DNA of 43,686 nucleotides from Actinomycetes bacterium (GTDB taxonomy: Bacteria > Actinomycetota > Actinomycetes > Streptosporangiales > Streptosporangiaceae): positions 1 to 43,686 of the forward strand of contig JAJYUU010000017.1 of NCBI GenBank assembly GCA_021792405.1, read 5' to 3'. Made by a program: the position numbers and the translations under genes. The notes beneath the pieces were generated by a model that worked only from the letters and a program-made list of their open reading frames with translations, was not told the origin of the DNA and did not search any database. Positions within the stretch are counted from its first letter, which is position 1; every line of letters starts with the position of its first letter. Shown piece by piece: positions 23,779 through 32,642 of the stretch.

Positions 23779-25271
23779 ACCGGGCACTGCTGAGGATCTC
23801 GCTTGCCTGCCTGGCCATGTTCGTGTTGCTGCTGCTCAACGTCAACTACCTGCAGGTTTTCAGGGCCACCGCGCTGGCCGCCGAGCCGGGCAACATCCGG
23901 GTGTTCGACCAGCAGTTCACCTACCAGCGCGGTGCGATCGTCGCGGCCGGGGATCGTAATGCCGTGACGATCGCCGAGTCCCGGCTGATCAAGGGAACCG
24001 ACATCTACCAGCGGTATTATCCGCAGGGCAAGGTGTACGCGCCGGTCACGGGCTATGACACGATCTACAGCCAGACCGGCATCGAGGCGGCCGAGAACGG
24101 CCTGCTGGCAGGGACAAGCCCGCAACTGGCTGTGCACAATCTGACCGCGCTGCTGACCGGAAAGCAGAAGCAGGGCGCCACCGTCGAGCTCACGATCAGC
24201 CCTGCCGCGCAGCAGGCCGCCTACGACGCCCTCGCCAGCGACGGCGGCCGCCCGGCGGCCGCGGTGGCGATCAACCCGAGCACGGGCGCGATCCTCGCGC
24301 TGGCGTCTTACCCGACGTTCAACCCCAACCAGCTCGCCACGTTCAACGGCGTCCAGCTGAATAAGGTCGATGGGCAGCTGCTCAACGACCCGTCGCAGCC
24401 GCTGCTCAACCGGGCCATCTCGCAGACCTATCCGCCCGGCTCGACATTCAAGATCGTTACGAGCTCGGCCGCCTTCTCGACCGGCCTGATCGCCAGCACC
24501 AGCACACCGGTGTCCGCGCCGCCCGTGTGGACGCTGCCGAACGGGCATACGCTGACCAACTACGACAGTGAGCTGTGCGGCAATGGCAACCCGCCGATCA
24601 TCCAGGCGTTCTGGATGTCATGCAACACGGCATTCGGCAAGATCGGCATGAAACTCACCGCGCCAGTCCTGCGGCAATGGGCGACCAGGTTCTGGCTGAA
24701 CAAGCCGCTGGACATCCCGCTGCCGGTAGCGCAGAGCGTCTACCCGCGGGGGCCTGGCTGGACGGACCCGTCGCTGACGGCGTACTCGGCCATTGGCCAG
24801 TACAACGACGCAGTCACGCCGTTGCAGGAGGCGATGCTCGCCGCCACCATCGCCAATCATGGCACCCTGATGCGGCCCTATCTGGTCCAGCAGGTCGTCG
24901 GCCCTGGCCTGTCCGTGATCTCCTCGACACAGAAGACCGTGCTGAGCCACGTCGATACGCCGAAGGTTGCCGGCCAGATCCAGGCAATGATGTACCAGGT
25001 CACCCATAATCCCACCGGCACCGCATATGGCTCAGCCGGGCCGCAGGTCACCGGCGGCATCACCATCGACGGCAAGACCGGAACGTCCCAGAACGGCGCC
25101 AACCCCAACGGGCTGGACGACGCGGTCTTCACCTGTTTCGTGCCAGGCTCCGGCGGCCAGCCGTCACCGATCGCGGTGGGAGTGGTCGTCAAGGAAGGCG
25201 GGTTCGGCGCCTCGGCGGCCGCGCCCATCGCCGTCAAGATCATCCAGGCTTACCTGAAGGCGCACCCGTGA
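23775..25271 (+). CDS. pbpA: Class B penicillin-binding protein PbpA
   Basis: A 498-residue D,D-transpeptidase that crosslinks peptidoglycan made by RodA. One N-terminal transmembrane segment (ISLACLAMFVLLLLNVNYLQV) anchors it, followed by a dimerisation-type domain with RGAIVAAGD and YYPQGKVYAPVTGY. The three active-site motifs are intact: STFK at 223-226, SCN at 282-284 and KTG at 434-436. Length and layout match actinobacterial PbpA. Start ATG 23775 overlaps the rodA stop (ATGA), so the polymerase and its transpeptidase are produced in step. A hairpin at 25350-25374 separates it from the kinase gene. Confidence 0.95.
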   Translation: MNRALLRISLACLAMFVLLLLNVNYLQVFRATALAAEPGNIRVFDQQFTYQRGAIVAAGDRNAVTIAESRLIKGTDIYQRYYPQGKVYAPVTGYDTIYSQTGIEAAENGLLAGTSPQLAVHNLTALLTGKQKQGATVELTISPAAQQAAYDALASDGGRPAAAVAINPSTGAILALASYPTFNPNQLATFNGVQLNKVDGQLLNDPSQPLLNRAISQTYPPGSTFKIVTSSAAFSTGLIASTSTPVSAPPVWTLPNGHTLTNYDSELCGNGNPPIIQAFWMSCNTAFGKIGMKLTAPVLRQWATRFWLNKPLDIPLPVAQSVYPRGPGWTDPSLTAYSAIGQYNDAVTPLQEAMLAATIANHGTLMRPYLVQQVVGPGLSVISSTQKTVLSHVDTPKVAGQIQAMMYQVTHNPTGTAYGSAGPQVTGGITIDGKTGTSQNGANPNGLDDAVFTCFVPGSGGQPSPIAVGVVVKEGGFGASAAAPIAVKIIQAYLKAHP

Positions 25272-25349
25272 GCGCGCCCAGCCGGCCAGCCGCCGCGCAG
25301 CCGGCCGGCTGCGCGGCCGCATGCCGAGAAGGCCAGGATCCCGGCTACA

Positions 25350-25374
25350 CTCCGGCCAGCGATGCTGGTCGGAG
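25350..25374 (+). promoter_or_regulatory. 11-bp hairpin and -10-like TACACT upstream of the kinase gene
   Basis: CTCCGGCCAGC at 25350-25360 pairs with GCTGGTCGGAG at 25364-25374 over a GAT loop, with a single G-T pair. TACACT at 25346-25351 resembles a -10 hexamer and overlaps the left arm. The element may end the fhaA-pbpA transcript, be the start of a structured leader for the kinase, or both. No U tract follows and no good -35 hexamer was found. Confidence 0.5.
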
Positions 25375-25401
25375 CCCTCGATAAGCAGGACGGTAAGGTA
25401 A

Positions 25402-27216
25402 GTGCGCGACATGACTCAGCCTCGGCTGCTCGGCGGCCGCTACGAACTCGACGGAATCGTCGGGCGCGGCGGCATGGCCGAGGTCTTCCGGGCCCGCGAT
25501 ATTCGCCTCGACCGAATTGTCGGAGTTAAGACGCTTCGCGATGACCTGGCGCGGGATCAGACTTTCCAGGCCAGGTTCCGCCGCGAGGCGCAGTCCGCGG
25601 CGTCGCTGAATCACCCATCCATCGTCGCGGTGTACGACACCGGCGAGGACATGGTGGGCAGCGTCCCTGTCCCTTACATCGTGATGGAGTTCGTCGACGG
25701 CCGGACGCTGCGCGACCTGCTCAGAGACGACCGGAGACTGCTGCCGGAGCGGGCCGCCGAGATCACCGACGGGGTACTGCGCGCGCTGGACTACAGCCAC
25801 CGCAACGGCATCGTGCACCGCGATATCAAGCCCGGCAACGTGATGCTGACCCGCGCCGGCGACGTCAAGGTGATGGACTTCGGCATTGCCAGGGCGGTAT
25901 CCGACTCGCAGCTGACAATGACACAGACTGCCCAGGTCATCGGGACGGCGCAGTACCTGTCGCCGGAGCAGGCCAGGGGCGAGCGAGTGGACGCCCGCAG
26001 TGACCTGTACTCGACCGGCTGCCTGCTGTACGAACTGCTGACCGGCCGCCCGCCGTTCACCGGGGATTCGCCGGTAGCCATCGCCTACCAGCACGTCAAG
26101 GAGGAGCCGGTGCCGCCGTCCCGGCTGGATCCGGAAGTGCCAGGCTGGGCTGACGCGATCGTCCTCAAGGCGATGCAGAAGGACCCGGCTGACCGGTACC
26201 AGTCAGCCGGCGAGATGCGTAACGACATCCAGCGCGCGCTGTCCGGCGCGCCGGTCGCCGCGCCCATGCTCGGCGCGCGGCGGCCAACCGGCGCGCCGAC
26301 CCAGGTGGCCGGCCGTACCGCCGCCACCTCCCGGTATCAGTACGGCCCGGACGACGGGAGGCAGGGCGGCCCGCCGCAGCGTGAGCGGCGCGCGTGGCCC
26401 TGGGTGGTCCTGACTGCCGTCGTCGTGATCCTGATCGCGGCGATCGCGTTCAAGCTCCTCAGCGGCGGCGGCGGGACAGCGGTACCCAGCGTGGCCGGCG
26501 ATTCCGTCGCGGCAGCAAGAGCGGCGATTGTCAGGGCCGGCCTCACCGTCGGAGGCGTGACGCCGGTGCCGAGCACTGTCCCTAAGGGGGAGGTCATCAG
26601 GACCAGCCCGAGCGGGGGCACGACCGAACCGAAGGGGACCCCCGTCACCATCTTCGAGTCCGCCGGGCCGAAGACGAAGCTGGTGAACGTGCCGCCCGTG
26701 GTTGGTCTGAGCAAGAGCGCCGCAATCAGCAAGCTGACGGCGGACGGGTTCAAGGTGAGGGTAACTTCCGCTACCTCGGCGGGATATCCACCCAATACGG
26801 TGGCAAGCCAGTCGCCGCAGGCGGGCACCCCGGTGAAGCCAGGCGGCACGGTCACTATCGGCGTGACGGCCAAGGCGCAAGTGGTCAAGGTGCCGGGCAG
26901 CGTCATCGGGATGACGCAGGCGCAGGCCATGGCGCTGCTGCAAGGTCCGCCCTACAACTACTTCGTGACGCCCACACCGGGCTCCGGACCTGGCGCGGTC
27001 GGCACCGTGTATGCCACCAGCCCGCCCGTCGGCACCACGCTCGGACCCGGTTCGCCGATCACCATCTACGTGGTCCAGGCGCCGAGCCCAAGCCCGTCGG
27101 TCACGCCGTCCACCACGCCCAGCAATACCCCGACGCCGAACCCGTCGGGCTCACCCACGCCGTCAAGTGGCATCCTGCCCGGCGGCAACGGCAACGGGCG
27201 CGGCAAGTCGGGGTAA
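25402..27216 (+). CDS. pknB: PASTA-domain Ser/Thr protein kinase PknB
   Basis: A 604-residue receptor-like kinase. The kinase domain has the glycine loop GRGGMAEVF, K43 (in VGVK), HRDIKPGNVM with the catalytic Asp141, DFG at 159-161 and an activation loop with several threonines (LTMTQTAQVIGTAQY). A juxtamembrane linker precedes one transmembrane segment at about 331-353. Outside are three PASTA repeats (about 360-425, 426-494 and 495-560), which bind muropeptides or lipid II in the family, and a Ser/Thr/Pro-rich tail. Mycobacterial PknB has four PASTA repeats, and pknA lies beside it; here only one kinase gene is present, as in Streptomyces. GTG 25402 and ATG 25411 are both possible starts. 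Its products include the FHA proteins and wall enzymes encoded upstream. Confidence 0.93.
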   Translation: MRDMTQPRLLGGRYELDGIVGRGGMAEVFRARDIRLDRIVGVKTLRDDLARDQTFQARFRREAQSAASLNHPSIVAVYDTGEDMVGSVPVPYIVMEFVDGRTLRDLLRDDRRLLPERAAEITDGVLRALDYSHRNGIVHRDIKPGNVMLTRAGDVKVMDFGIARAVSDSQLTMTQTAQVIGTAQYLSPEQARGERVDARSDLYSTGCLLYELLTGRPPFTGDSPVAIAYQHVKEEPVPPSRLDPEVPGWADAIVLKAMQKDPADRYQSAGEMRNDIQRALSGAPVAAPMLGARRPTGAPTQVAGRTAATSRYQYGPDDGRQGGPPQRERRAWPWVVLTAVVVILIAAIAFKLLSGGGGTAVPSVAGDSVAAARAAIVRAGLTVGGVTPVPSTVPKGEVIRTSPSGGTTEPKGTPVTIFESAGPKTKLVNVPPVVGLSKSAAISKLTADGFKVRVTSATSAGYPPNTVASQSPQAGTPVKPGGTVTIGVTAKAQVVKVPGSVIGMTQAQAMALLQGPPYNYFVTPTPGSGPGAVGTVYATSPPVGTTLGPGSPITIYVVQAPSPSPSVTPSTTPSNTPTPNPSGSPTPSSGILPGGNGNGRGKSG

Positions 27217-27419
27217 CCGGCGAGCGAGCGAGCGGCGCTGGCCCGCGGCACGGCTGAGAAGCCGGACAGCTGACAAGCCGCGCGCCTGACGAGCCGCGTG
27301 CGGATGCACTCAGTGCCGCGGACCAACTACGCTTACGCGGACAGGCGCGCCCGGATCCGCGTGCCGAGGCCCCCGGCATATCGCCGGCGGGCAGGAAGTA
27401 GTCACCTCAGGAGACGACC
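27217..27419. other. Kinase-crgA spacer without a gene
   Basis: About 200 bp with no convincing coding frame. In many actinobacteria an anthranilate/aminodeoxychorismate synthase amidotransferase gene lies between the PASTA kinase and crgA; nothing resembling it is present. A repeat of the sequence ACGCTTACGCGG type occurs near 27326-27340, where a promoter for crgA could lie, but I cannot define one. Confidence 0.5.
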
Positions 27420-27665
27420 GTGCCGAAGTCCCGCGTCAGAAGCAAGGCGGTCTACACCCCTCCGCCACGGTCCGCGAAAGCCAAGGTCAGCCCGCCCTGG
27501 CTGGCGCCGGTGATGCTCGGCAGCCTGATCGTCGGCTTGGTCTGGATCGTGGTCTTCTATGTCAGCCAGCAGAAGTGGCCGGTCAGCGCGCTCGGCTCGT
27601 GGAACCTGGTGGTCGGCTTTGCCTTCCTGGTCGCAGGCGTGGTGCTGTCGACGAAGTGGCGCTGA
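27420..27665 (+). CDS. crgA: Cell division protein CrgA
   Basis: An 81-residue membrane protein that stabilises the divisome and coordinates FtsZ, FtsQ and septal PBPs in actinobacteria. MPKSRVRSKAVYTPPP is the usual basic N-terminus. Two transmembrane segments follow (LAPVMLGSLIVGLVWIVVFYV and LVVGFAFLVAGVVL), separated by a short loop with QQKWPVSALGSWN, and the protein ends in STKWR. GTG 27420 has AGGAGA five bases upstream. It is convergent with the rhomboid gene 11 bp away. Confidence 0.95.
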   Translation: MPKSRVRSKAVYTPPPRSAKAKVSPPWLAPVMLGSLIVGLVWIVVFYVSQQKWPVSALGSWNLVVGFAFLVAGVVLSTKWR

Positions 27666-27676
27666 GCCGCCAGCGG

Positions 27677-28600
27677 CTAGAACAAGCGTCCCTGGTAGAA
27701 GGTGTACGTGCCGAGCAGCAGGTGGTTCCGGACGAGAACGCTCACCACGAACACAGCCAGCATGGCCAGGGTGGCGGCGACCTGGATAGCGGTGCGGTTC
27801 TTGCGCGGCGCGTAGGCAAAAGCCGCGGTGAGCAATCCGCCGGCGATCAATCCGCCCACGTGCGCCTGCCAGGCGATCTGCGGCACCGAGAAGCTGAGCG
27901 CCAGGTTGATCGCGATCAGCAGGACAACCGGGCGAGCGTCCGCCCGCAGCCGCTTGGCCAGCACGAACCATGCCCCGAACAGCCCGAAGATCGCGCCTGA
28001 CGCGCCAGCGGCGAGCTCGGATGGCACCAGGTAGTAGACCAGGATCGAGCCGCCCACCGCGCTGATCAGGTAGACGGTCAGGTACCGGATAGACCCGAGT
28101 GCCCGCTCGATCGCCGGGCCGACCACGAAGAGTGCCCACATGTTGAAGGCGATGTCCAGGAAGCCGAGATAGCCCACGCCGGGCGGCGGCAGGAACGCGC
28201 TGGTGATCAGCCGGTACCACTGGCCCGCCGCCACGCCGAAGACCGGCGCCCGCTGCGGGAACGCGCCGATCATGGCCCAGTCGTAGCCAAGCTGGGCGTG
28301 GGCCAGTTCGATGAGATACAGCACTATGTTCAGGCCGAGCAAGGTCCACGTCACCCGCGCATCGCGGGTGACAGCGCCGCCGAACCGGCCAGCCGGCCGC
28401 CGCACCGTCTGGTTACCTGACCTGATGCAATCCAGGCACTGGTGCCCCACAGCCGCGGGCCGCAGGCAGTCCGGGCACGCCGGCTTCCCGCAGCGGACGC
28501 AGGAGACGTAGGTCGGCCGACCCGGATGGCGGTAGCACACCGGCGGGGCGGCCTGACCCTGGCCGGGCTGAGCCTGGCCCTGGTCCGGGGGGTTGGCCAT
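27677..28600 (-). CDS. Rhomboid-family intramembrane protease with N-terminal zinc finger
   Basis: A 307-residue membrane serine protease. The first 60 residues hold a Cys/His cluster (C22, H25, C34, C37, C42, C45, C55, C58) resembling a B-box or double zinc ribbon. Six hydrophobic segments follow. The catalytic serine is S201 in GASGAIFG, and its partner His247 is in AHVGGLIAGG; the family's N residue is in LDIAFNMWALFVVG, where the commonly seen His before it is Asp149. Substrate is unknown. In actinobacteria this gene sits in the crgA-ppiA neighbourhood. Start ATG 28600; it lies 15 bp downstream of the cyclophilin gene, so the two are probably co-transcribed. Confidence 0.9.
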   Translation of the reverse strand: MANPPDQGQAQPGQGQAAPPVCYRHPGRPTYVSCVRCGKPACPDCLRPAAVGHQCLDCIRSGNQTVRRPAGRFGGAVTRDARVTWTLLGLNIVLYLIELAHAQLGYDWAMIGAFPQRAPVFGVAAGQWYRLITSAFLPPPGVGYLGFLDIAFNMWALFVVGPAIERALGSIRYLTVYLISAVGGSILVYYLVPSELAAGASGAIFGLFGAWFVLAKRLRADARPVVLLIAINLALSFSVPQIAWQAHVGGLIAGGLLTAAFAYAPRKNRTAIQVAATLAMLAVFVVSVLVRNHLLLGTYTFYQGRLF

Positions 28601-28615
28601 CGGGCAAATCCTGCC

Positions 28616-29143
28616 TTACTCGGTCTGCGCGCGCTCGATCTCGACGGACTCAAGCACGACGTCGGTCACCGGCCGGTCACCGCGGCCGGTCTGTACCCTG
28701 CTGATCCCATCGACGACGTCGCCGCCCTCGATGACCTCGCCGAAGATCGTGTGCTTGCCGTTCAGCCACGGGGTCGGGCCCGTGGTGATGAAGAACTGCG
28801 AGCCGTTCGTGCCGGGGCCTGCATTCGCCATCGCCAGCAGATACGGGCGGTCGAAGGCAAGATCCGGGTGGAACTCGTCGGCGAACTTGTAACCAGGGCC
28901 ACCGGTGCCGGTGCCAAGCGGATCGCCCCCCTGGATCATGAAGTCCGGGATTACCCGGTGAAAGATCGTTCCGTCATAAAGCGGCGCGTTACTCGCCTTG
29001 CCGGTGGCCGGGTCCGTCCACTCCCGGCTGCCCTCGGCAAGCTCGACGAAGTTCCGCACCGTCTTCGGCGCATGGTCAGGAAATAGCCGGACAACCACCT
29101 GGCCCCGGCTGGTCCGCAGCGTCGCGGTCAGCTTGTTGCTCAT
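28616..29143 (-). CDS. Cyclophilin-type peptidyl-prolyl isomerase
   Basis: A 175-residue cytosolic cyclophilin that speeds proline isomerisation during folding. The family signature is complete: [33 protein letters not shown], the catalytic arginine in [29 protein letters not shown]. There is no signal peptide or transmembrane segment, so it acts in the cytoplasm. Start ATG 29143, read leftwards, probably in a transcript with the rhomboid gene. In mycobacteria and Streptomyces a ppiA gene is likewise adjacent to crgA and the kinase cluster. Confidence 0.94.
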   Translation of the reverse strand: MSNKLTATLRTSRGQVVVRLFPDHAPKTVRNFVELAEGSREWTDPATGKASNAPLYDGTIFHRVIPDFMIQGGDPLGTGTGGPGYKFADEFHPDLAFDRPYLLAMANAGPGTNGSQFFITTGPTPWLNGKHTIFGEVIEGGDVVDGISRVQTGRGDRPVTDVVLESVEIERAQTE

Positions 29144-29271
29144 ACCGGAATCCTGCCACGACCGGGCCGTGCTTCCGCCACGCCGGCCCCCGAGGTGGCG
29201 TTACGCGGCTGGATTGACTCGTCCTCGCAGGGGAAGGGGTCTGCCTGGGGAAGAACTTCCAGGAGGTCTGT

Positions 29272-29862
29272 GTGTCTGTTACGACGAAGAAGAAGCCTGC
29301 TAACGGGCTCCGCGTGCAGGCCATCCAGGCGGCCCGCCAGGCCGCTCCGCTGGCCAAGACCGTACCGCTGGCCCAGTTGGCCGCCCTGCAAGCCCAGCAG
29401 GCAGCCCAGCAGGCCGTGCCGCTGGCCCGGACAGCGGGCACGTCCATCCGGCATGGCGCCGACGACGCGGTGGCGTGGGCCACGCCGAAAGTCGATGCCG
29501 CCCGTTCCTGGGCCGCGCCGCAACTTGAGCATTCTGCCAGGGCGATCAGTGAGAGCCTCGCGCCGATGATCTCTAGCGCGCTGATCTCGGCGGCACACAA
29601 GATCGAGGTCCCGAAGCGGAAGTCGCCGCACCGCCGCTGGCTGCTAGCCGGCTCGATGATGCTCGCGACGGCGGCCGGGCTTGCGGCGGCGTTTGCCATG
29701 CGGGTGCGCCAGCAGACCGAGGCCTTCTCTGGCGCCAGCGCCGTCGGCAGCACGGCTGAACCGGGACCCGACGGCGCGCGCAACGAAGCGGGAACGGGCA
29801 TTGAATCGGCGGCCGATGACGGTCCCGACCCGGATATGAACGGCCACCCGACGATCACCTGA
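29272..29862 (+). CDS. DUF5324-like single-pass membrane protein
   Basis: A 196-residue protein of unknown function. The first 115 residues are Ala/Gln-rich and helical with repeated A-P-L-A-x-T segments (AAPLAKTVPLAQLAALQAQQAAQQAVPLA), then ASWAAPQLEHSARAISESLAPM. A basic patch KRKSPHRR leads to one transmembrane segment (WLLAGSMMLATAAGLAAAFAM) and an acidic, Gly-rich tail. This layout and its place next to the cyclophilin and crgA genes fit the DUF5324 proteins of Streptomyces, whose role is unknown. GTG 29272 is fixed by AGGAGG five bases upstream. It is divergent from the cyclophilin gene. Confidence 0.7.
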   Translation: MSVTTKKKPANGLRVQAIQAARQAAPLAKTVPLAQLAALQAQQAAQQAVPLARTAGTSIRHGADDAVAWATPKVDAARSWAAPQLEHSARAISESLAPMISSALISAAHKIEVPKRKSPHRRWLLAGSMMLATAAGLAAAFAMRVRQQTEAFSGASAVGSTAEPGPDGARNEAGTGIESAADDGPDPDMNGHPTIT

Positions 29863-29940
29863 GCGCGCCAGCCGGTCCCGGCCTGGCCTGGGCGTGACAT
29901 AGGTCGTGACCAGGCCGCGACGGGCAGGACATGACACATC

Positions 29941-30489
29941 GTGACCGCGTGCCTAGCCTTGGGTCATGCTCCTGCCGCCGTATGCGCCGTCACGGACCAG
30001 GACGGGCTGCGCCTGAGCCGCAGGATCGTCGCCAGCCTGTTCTTCGTGGTGATCTTGCTTCAGCCGTGCTTCACGATCATCCAGCACGGCCCGCGAACCG
30101 GTGAGCAGTGATAGCTCCGCTCGCCGCGTTCTTCGCCTATAGCGCCGCGCGGCGCGCCGAGGCGGTGGAGACACTCCGCCGGACGAGAGCTGAGCTCGCC
30201 AGGGCAGCCGTCGCCGAAGAGCGCCTCCGGATCGCCCGCGACCTGCACGACCTGCTCGGCCATTCGCTGTCGCTGATCACGCTGAAGGCCGAGTCCGGGC
30301 GAGCGGCCGGTGCCGGGCCCAGTGCCGGTGCCGGTGCCGGTGCTCGCAGGATCTGCATCGCCCGCCGGGTCTGCCGGGCTGGCCGGGCTCGCCGAACGTG
30401 TCTACAGCCTGGGCGGCGAGGTCACCGCCGGGGCCGACGGTCATGGCTTCCTGCTCCGGGTCGCCGTTCCGCTGACAACACCGGCCTGA
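29941..30489 (+). pseudogene. Broken NarL/DesK-type histidine kinase
   Basis: Three pieces of one kinase lie in two frames. First (to about 30111) a membrane segment, RRIVASLFFVVILLQPCF, is followed by a stop. Second (from 30108, another frame) comes the HisKA_3 dimerisation region with the phospho-acceptor in [20 protein letters not shown]. Third (30385-30489, first frame again) is the C-terminal edge of the ATPase domain, [15 protein letters not shown] and [10 protein letters not shown]. Almost all of the ATP-binding core, including the N and G1 boxes, is missing between pieces two and three. The gene therefore cannot make a working kinase. The response regulator gene right behind it is also internally deleted. 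Confidence 0.75.
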
Positions 30490-30516
30490 CCCGCGCCCGG
30501 CCGCGAGAATGAATAT

Positions 30517-30948
30517 ATGACCGTGCGGATCATGGTTGCCGAAGACCAGACGATGGTCCGGCAGGCGCTGGTGGCCCTGCTGGAGCTTGAGCCAGGCGGC
30601 CGCCTGCTCCGCGACGGCTTCGACGGCAAGGTCATCATCGTCACCACCTTTGACCGGCCCGGTTACCTGCGTGCCGCGATGACGGCCGGGGCGAGTGGGT
30701 TCCTGCTCAAGGACGCCCCGGCAGCCGACCTGGCGGCCGCCATCAGGCGGGTGGCCGCGGGCGAGCGGGTAGTCGACTCGTCGCTGGCCGCGGCGGCGCT
30801 TGCCCAGGGCGACAGCCCGCTGACCGGCAGGGAGCGGGAGGCCTTGGGCACCACTGTCCGCAACCACCTGTCGGCCGCAATCCAGAAGCTCGGCGCCCGC
30901 AACAGGGCCGAAGCCGTGCAGATCGCGCAACGCAAGGGCTGGCTGTAA
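30517..30948 (+). pseudogene. Internally deleted NarL/DesR-type response regulator
   Basis: An open 143-codon frame where about 200 are expected. It begins normally (MTVRIMVAEDQTMVRQALVALLELEP), then jumps to KVIIVTTFDRPGYLRAAMTAGASGFLLKDAP, which skips about 45 residues that normally contain the phospho-acceptor aspartate. The second loss removes the first half of the LuxR-type helix-turn-helix: SPLTGREREALG is followed directly by TTVRNHLSAAIQKLGARNRAEAVQIAQRKGW. The acid pair ED and the switch Lys are kept. Both losses leave the frame open. It cannot be phosphorylated in the standard way and is unlikely to bind DNA. Whether the residual protein is made is unknown. Confidence 0.75.
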
Positions 30949-30952
30949 CGCC

Positions 30953-32581
30953 ATGCTGCTCGACAGCGTGGTACGGACCTCGGCGGCCATCGCCGCCACG
31001 CCGGCCCGGCTCGCCAAGATCGACCACATCGCCGGCCTGCTGCGCAGCGTCCCGCCCGGCGAGGTCACGGTCGCCGTCGCGTTCCTGTCCGGTGACCTCA
31101 CCCAGCGCCAGATCGGCGTCGGCTACGCCGCATTGACTGACCTGCTTGGCGGATACGGGCGGCGCGATCCGGAGCCGCCTGGCCTGGCGCCGCCGCCGGA
31201 AGCACCGCAGCTCACGCTGACCGAGACCGATCGCGCGCTGGGCCAGATCGGCGCGCTGGCAGGCCAGGGATCGCAGGCCGAGCGGCGGCGGCTGCTGGCT
31301 GACCTGCTGGGCCTGGCCACCGGGCGAGAGCGGGAGTTCCTGGTGCGGCTGCTGGCAGGGGACTTGCGGCAGGGCGCACTGGACGGAGTGATGACGGACG
31401 CGGTCGCCAGGGCAGCGGGCGTTCCCGCCGCCGAAGTCCGGCGCGCCTATCAGCTCAGCGGATCACTCCCGGCCGCCGCGGCCACAGCACTCGGCGCTTC
31501 CGGCGCCGATGCCGCGATCGGTGCGCTCCGGGCAGTGGCACTGCAGGTCGGCCGGCCGGTCCGGCCGATGCTGGCCGCTTCCGCGCCGTCGGTCGCCGCC
31601 GCGCTGGAGCGGATCAGCCCGGCCGCGGTGGAGTGGAAGGTGGACGGCATCCGGGTGCAGGTACACCGGCAGGGCTCGGCGGTCCGCGTCTTCACCCGGA
31701 CCCTGGATGACATCACCGTCCGGGTGCCTGAACTGGTCCGGGCCGCGCTGACGCTGAACGTGACGGCGGCCGTGCTGGACGGAGAGGCGGTCGCGCTGCG
31801 CCCCGACGGCCGGCCACTGCCGTTCCAGGTCACCTCGGCTCGCGCGGCCAGCCAGTCGACCGCGAGCGACCAGCCTGGCCAGGTGCCGCTCGCGCTGTTC
31901 CTTTTCGACCTGCTGCACGTCGACGGGACGGATCTGCTCGAGCATCCGGCAGCGGATCGCTATGCCAGGCTCGCCGCGGTCACGCCCGCCGATCTGGTGA
32001 TCCCGCGGCTGGTCACGGCCGACGAGGCGGCCGCCGTCCGATTTTTCAGCACGGCCATCGAGCGCGGCCACGAGGGCGTGGTGATGAAGTCGCTGGACGC
32101 TCCGTACGGAGCCGGGCGCCGGGGCAGCGAGTGGATCAAGGTCAAGCCGCGGCACACGCTGGACCTGCTGGTCCTTGCGGCGGAGTGGGGTCACGGCCGG
32201 CGTCAGGGCTGGCTGTCCAACCTGCACCTGGGCGCGCGCGACCCGGCCACCGGCCAGGCCGTGATGCTCGGCAAGACGTTCAAGGGCCTTACCGACGCAC
32301 TGCTCGCCTGGCAGACGCAGCGGCTGCTCGAACTGGCCGATCCGCCGCACGATCCGGCAGCCAGCCTCCGGCGGGGGGTCGTGCGGGTCCGGCCGGAACT
32401 CGTCGTGGAGATCGCCTTCGACGGCGTGCAGGCGAGTACCAGGTATCCGGGCGGCGTGACGCTGCGGTTCGCTCGGGTGCTGCGCTACCGGCCGGACAAG
32501 AATCCGGCAGAGGCCGACACCATCGACGCCGTCCGTGCGCTGTGGCCGGGCGGTGCCCCAGGGATATTCCTGGCACACTAG
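30953..32581 (+). CDS. ligB: ATP-dependent DNA ligase
   Basis: A 542-residue ligase that seals nicks using ATP, additional to the NAD-dependent LigA expected elsewhere. An N-terminal helical domain (about 1-195) is followed by the adenylation domain with the KVDG motif, Lys229 being adenylated (AVEWKVDGIRVQVHR). Later nucleotidyl-transferase motifs are TRTLDDITVR, VLDGEAVAL, FLFDLLHVDG, GHEGVVMKSLD and WIKVKPRHTLDLLV; an OB-fold closes the protein. The architecture fits the actinobacterial LigB type rather than LigD, because no polymerase or nuclease domain is attached. ATG 30953 lies 4 bp after the response regulator remnant, with no ribosome-binding site seen. Confidence 0.93.
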   Translation: MLLDSVVRTSAAIAATPARLAKIDHIAGLLRSVPPGEVTVAVAFLSGDLTQRQIGVGYAALTDLLGGYGRRDPEPPGLAPPPEAPQLTLTETDRALGQIGALAGQGSQAERRRLLADLLGLATGREREFLVRLLAGDLRQGALDGVMTDAVARAAGVPAAEVRRAYQLSGSLPAAAATALGASGADAAIGALRAVALQVGRPVRPMLAASAPSVAAALERISPAAVEWKVDGIRVQVHRQGSAVRVFTRTLDDITVRVPELVRAALTLNVTAAVLDGEAVALRPDGRPLPFQVTSARAASQSTASDQPGQVPLALFLFDLLHVDGTDLLEHPAADRYARLAAVTPADLVIPRLVTADEAAAVRFFSTAIERGHEGVVMKSLDAPYGAGRRGSEWIKVKPRHTLDLLVLAAEWGHGRRQGWLSNLHLGARDPATGQAVMLGKTFKGLTDALLAWQTQRLLELADPPHDPAASLRRGVVRVRPELVVEIAFDGVQASTRYPGGVTLRFARVLRYRPDKNPAEADTIDAVRALWPGGAPGIFLAH

Positions 32582-32642
32582 GGCTGAACGTCATGCGCTG
32601 CCAGGACAGCAGCGGCAGGCACGGCCGAAGGGATAGCGACGA

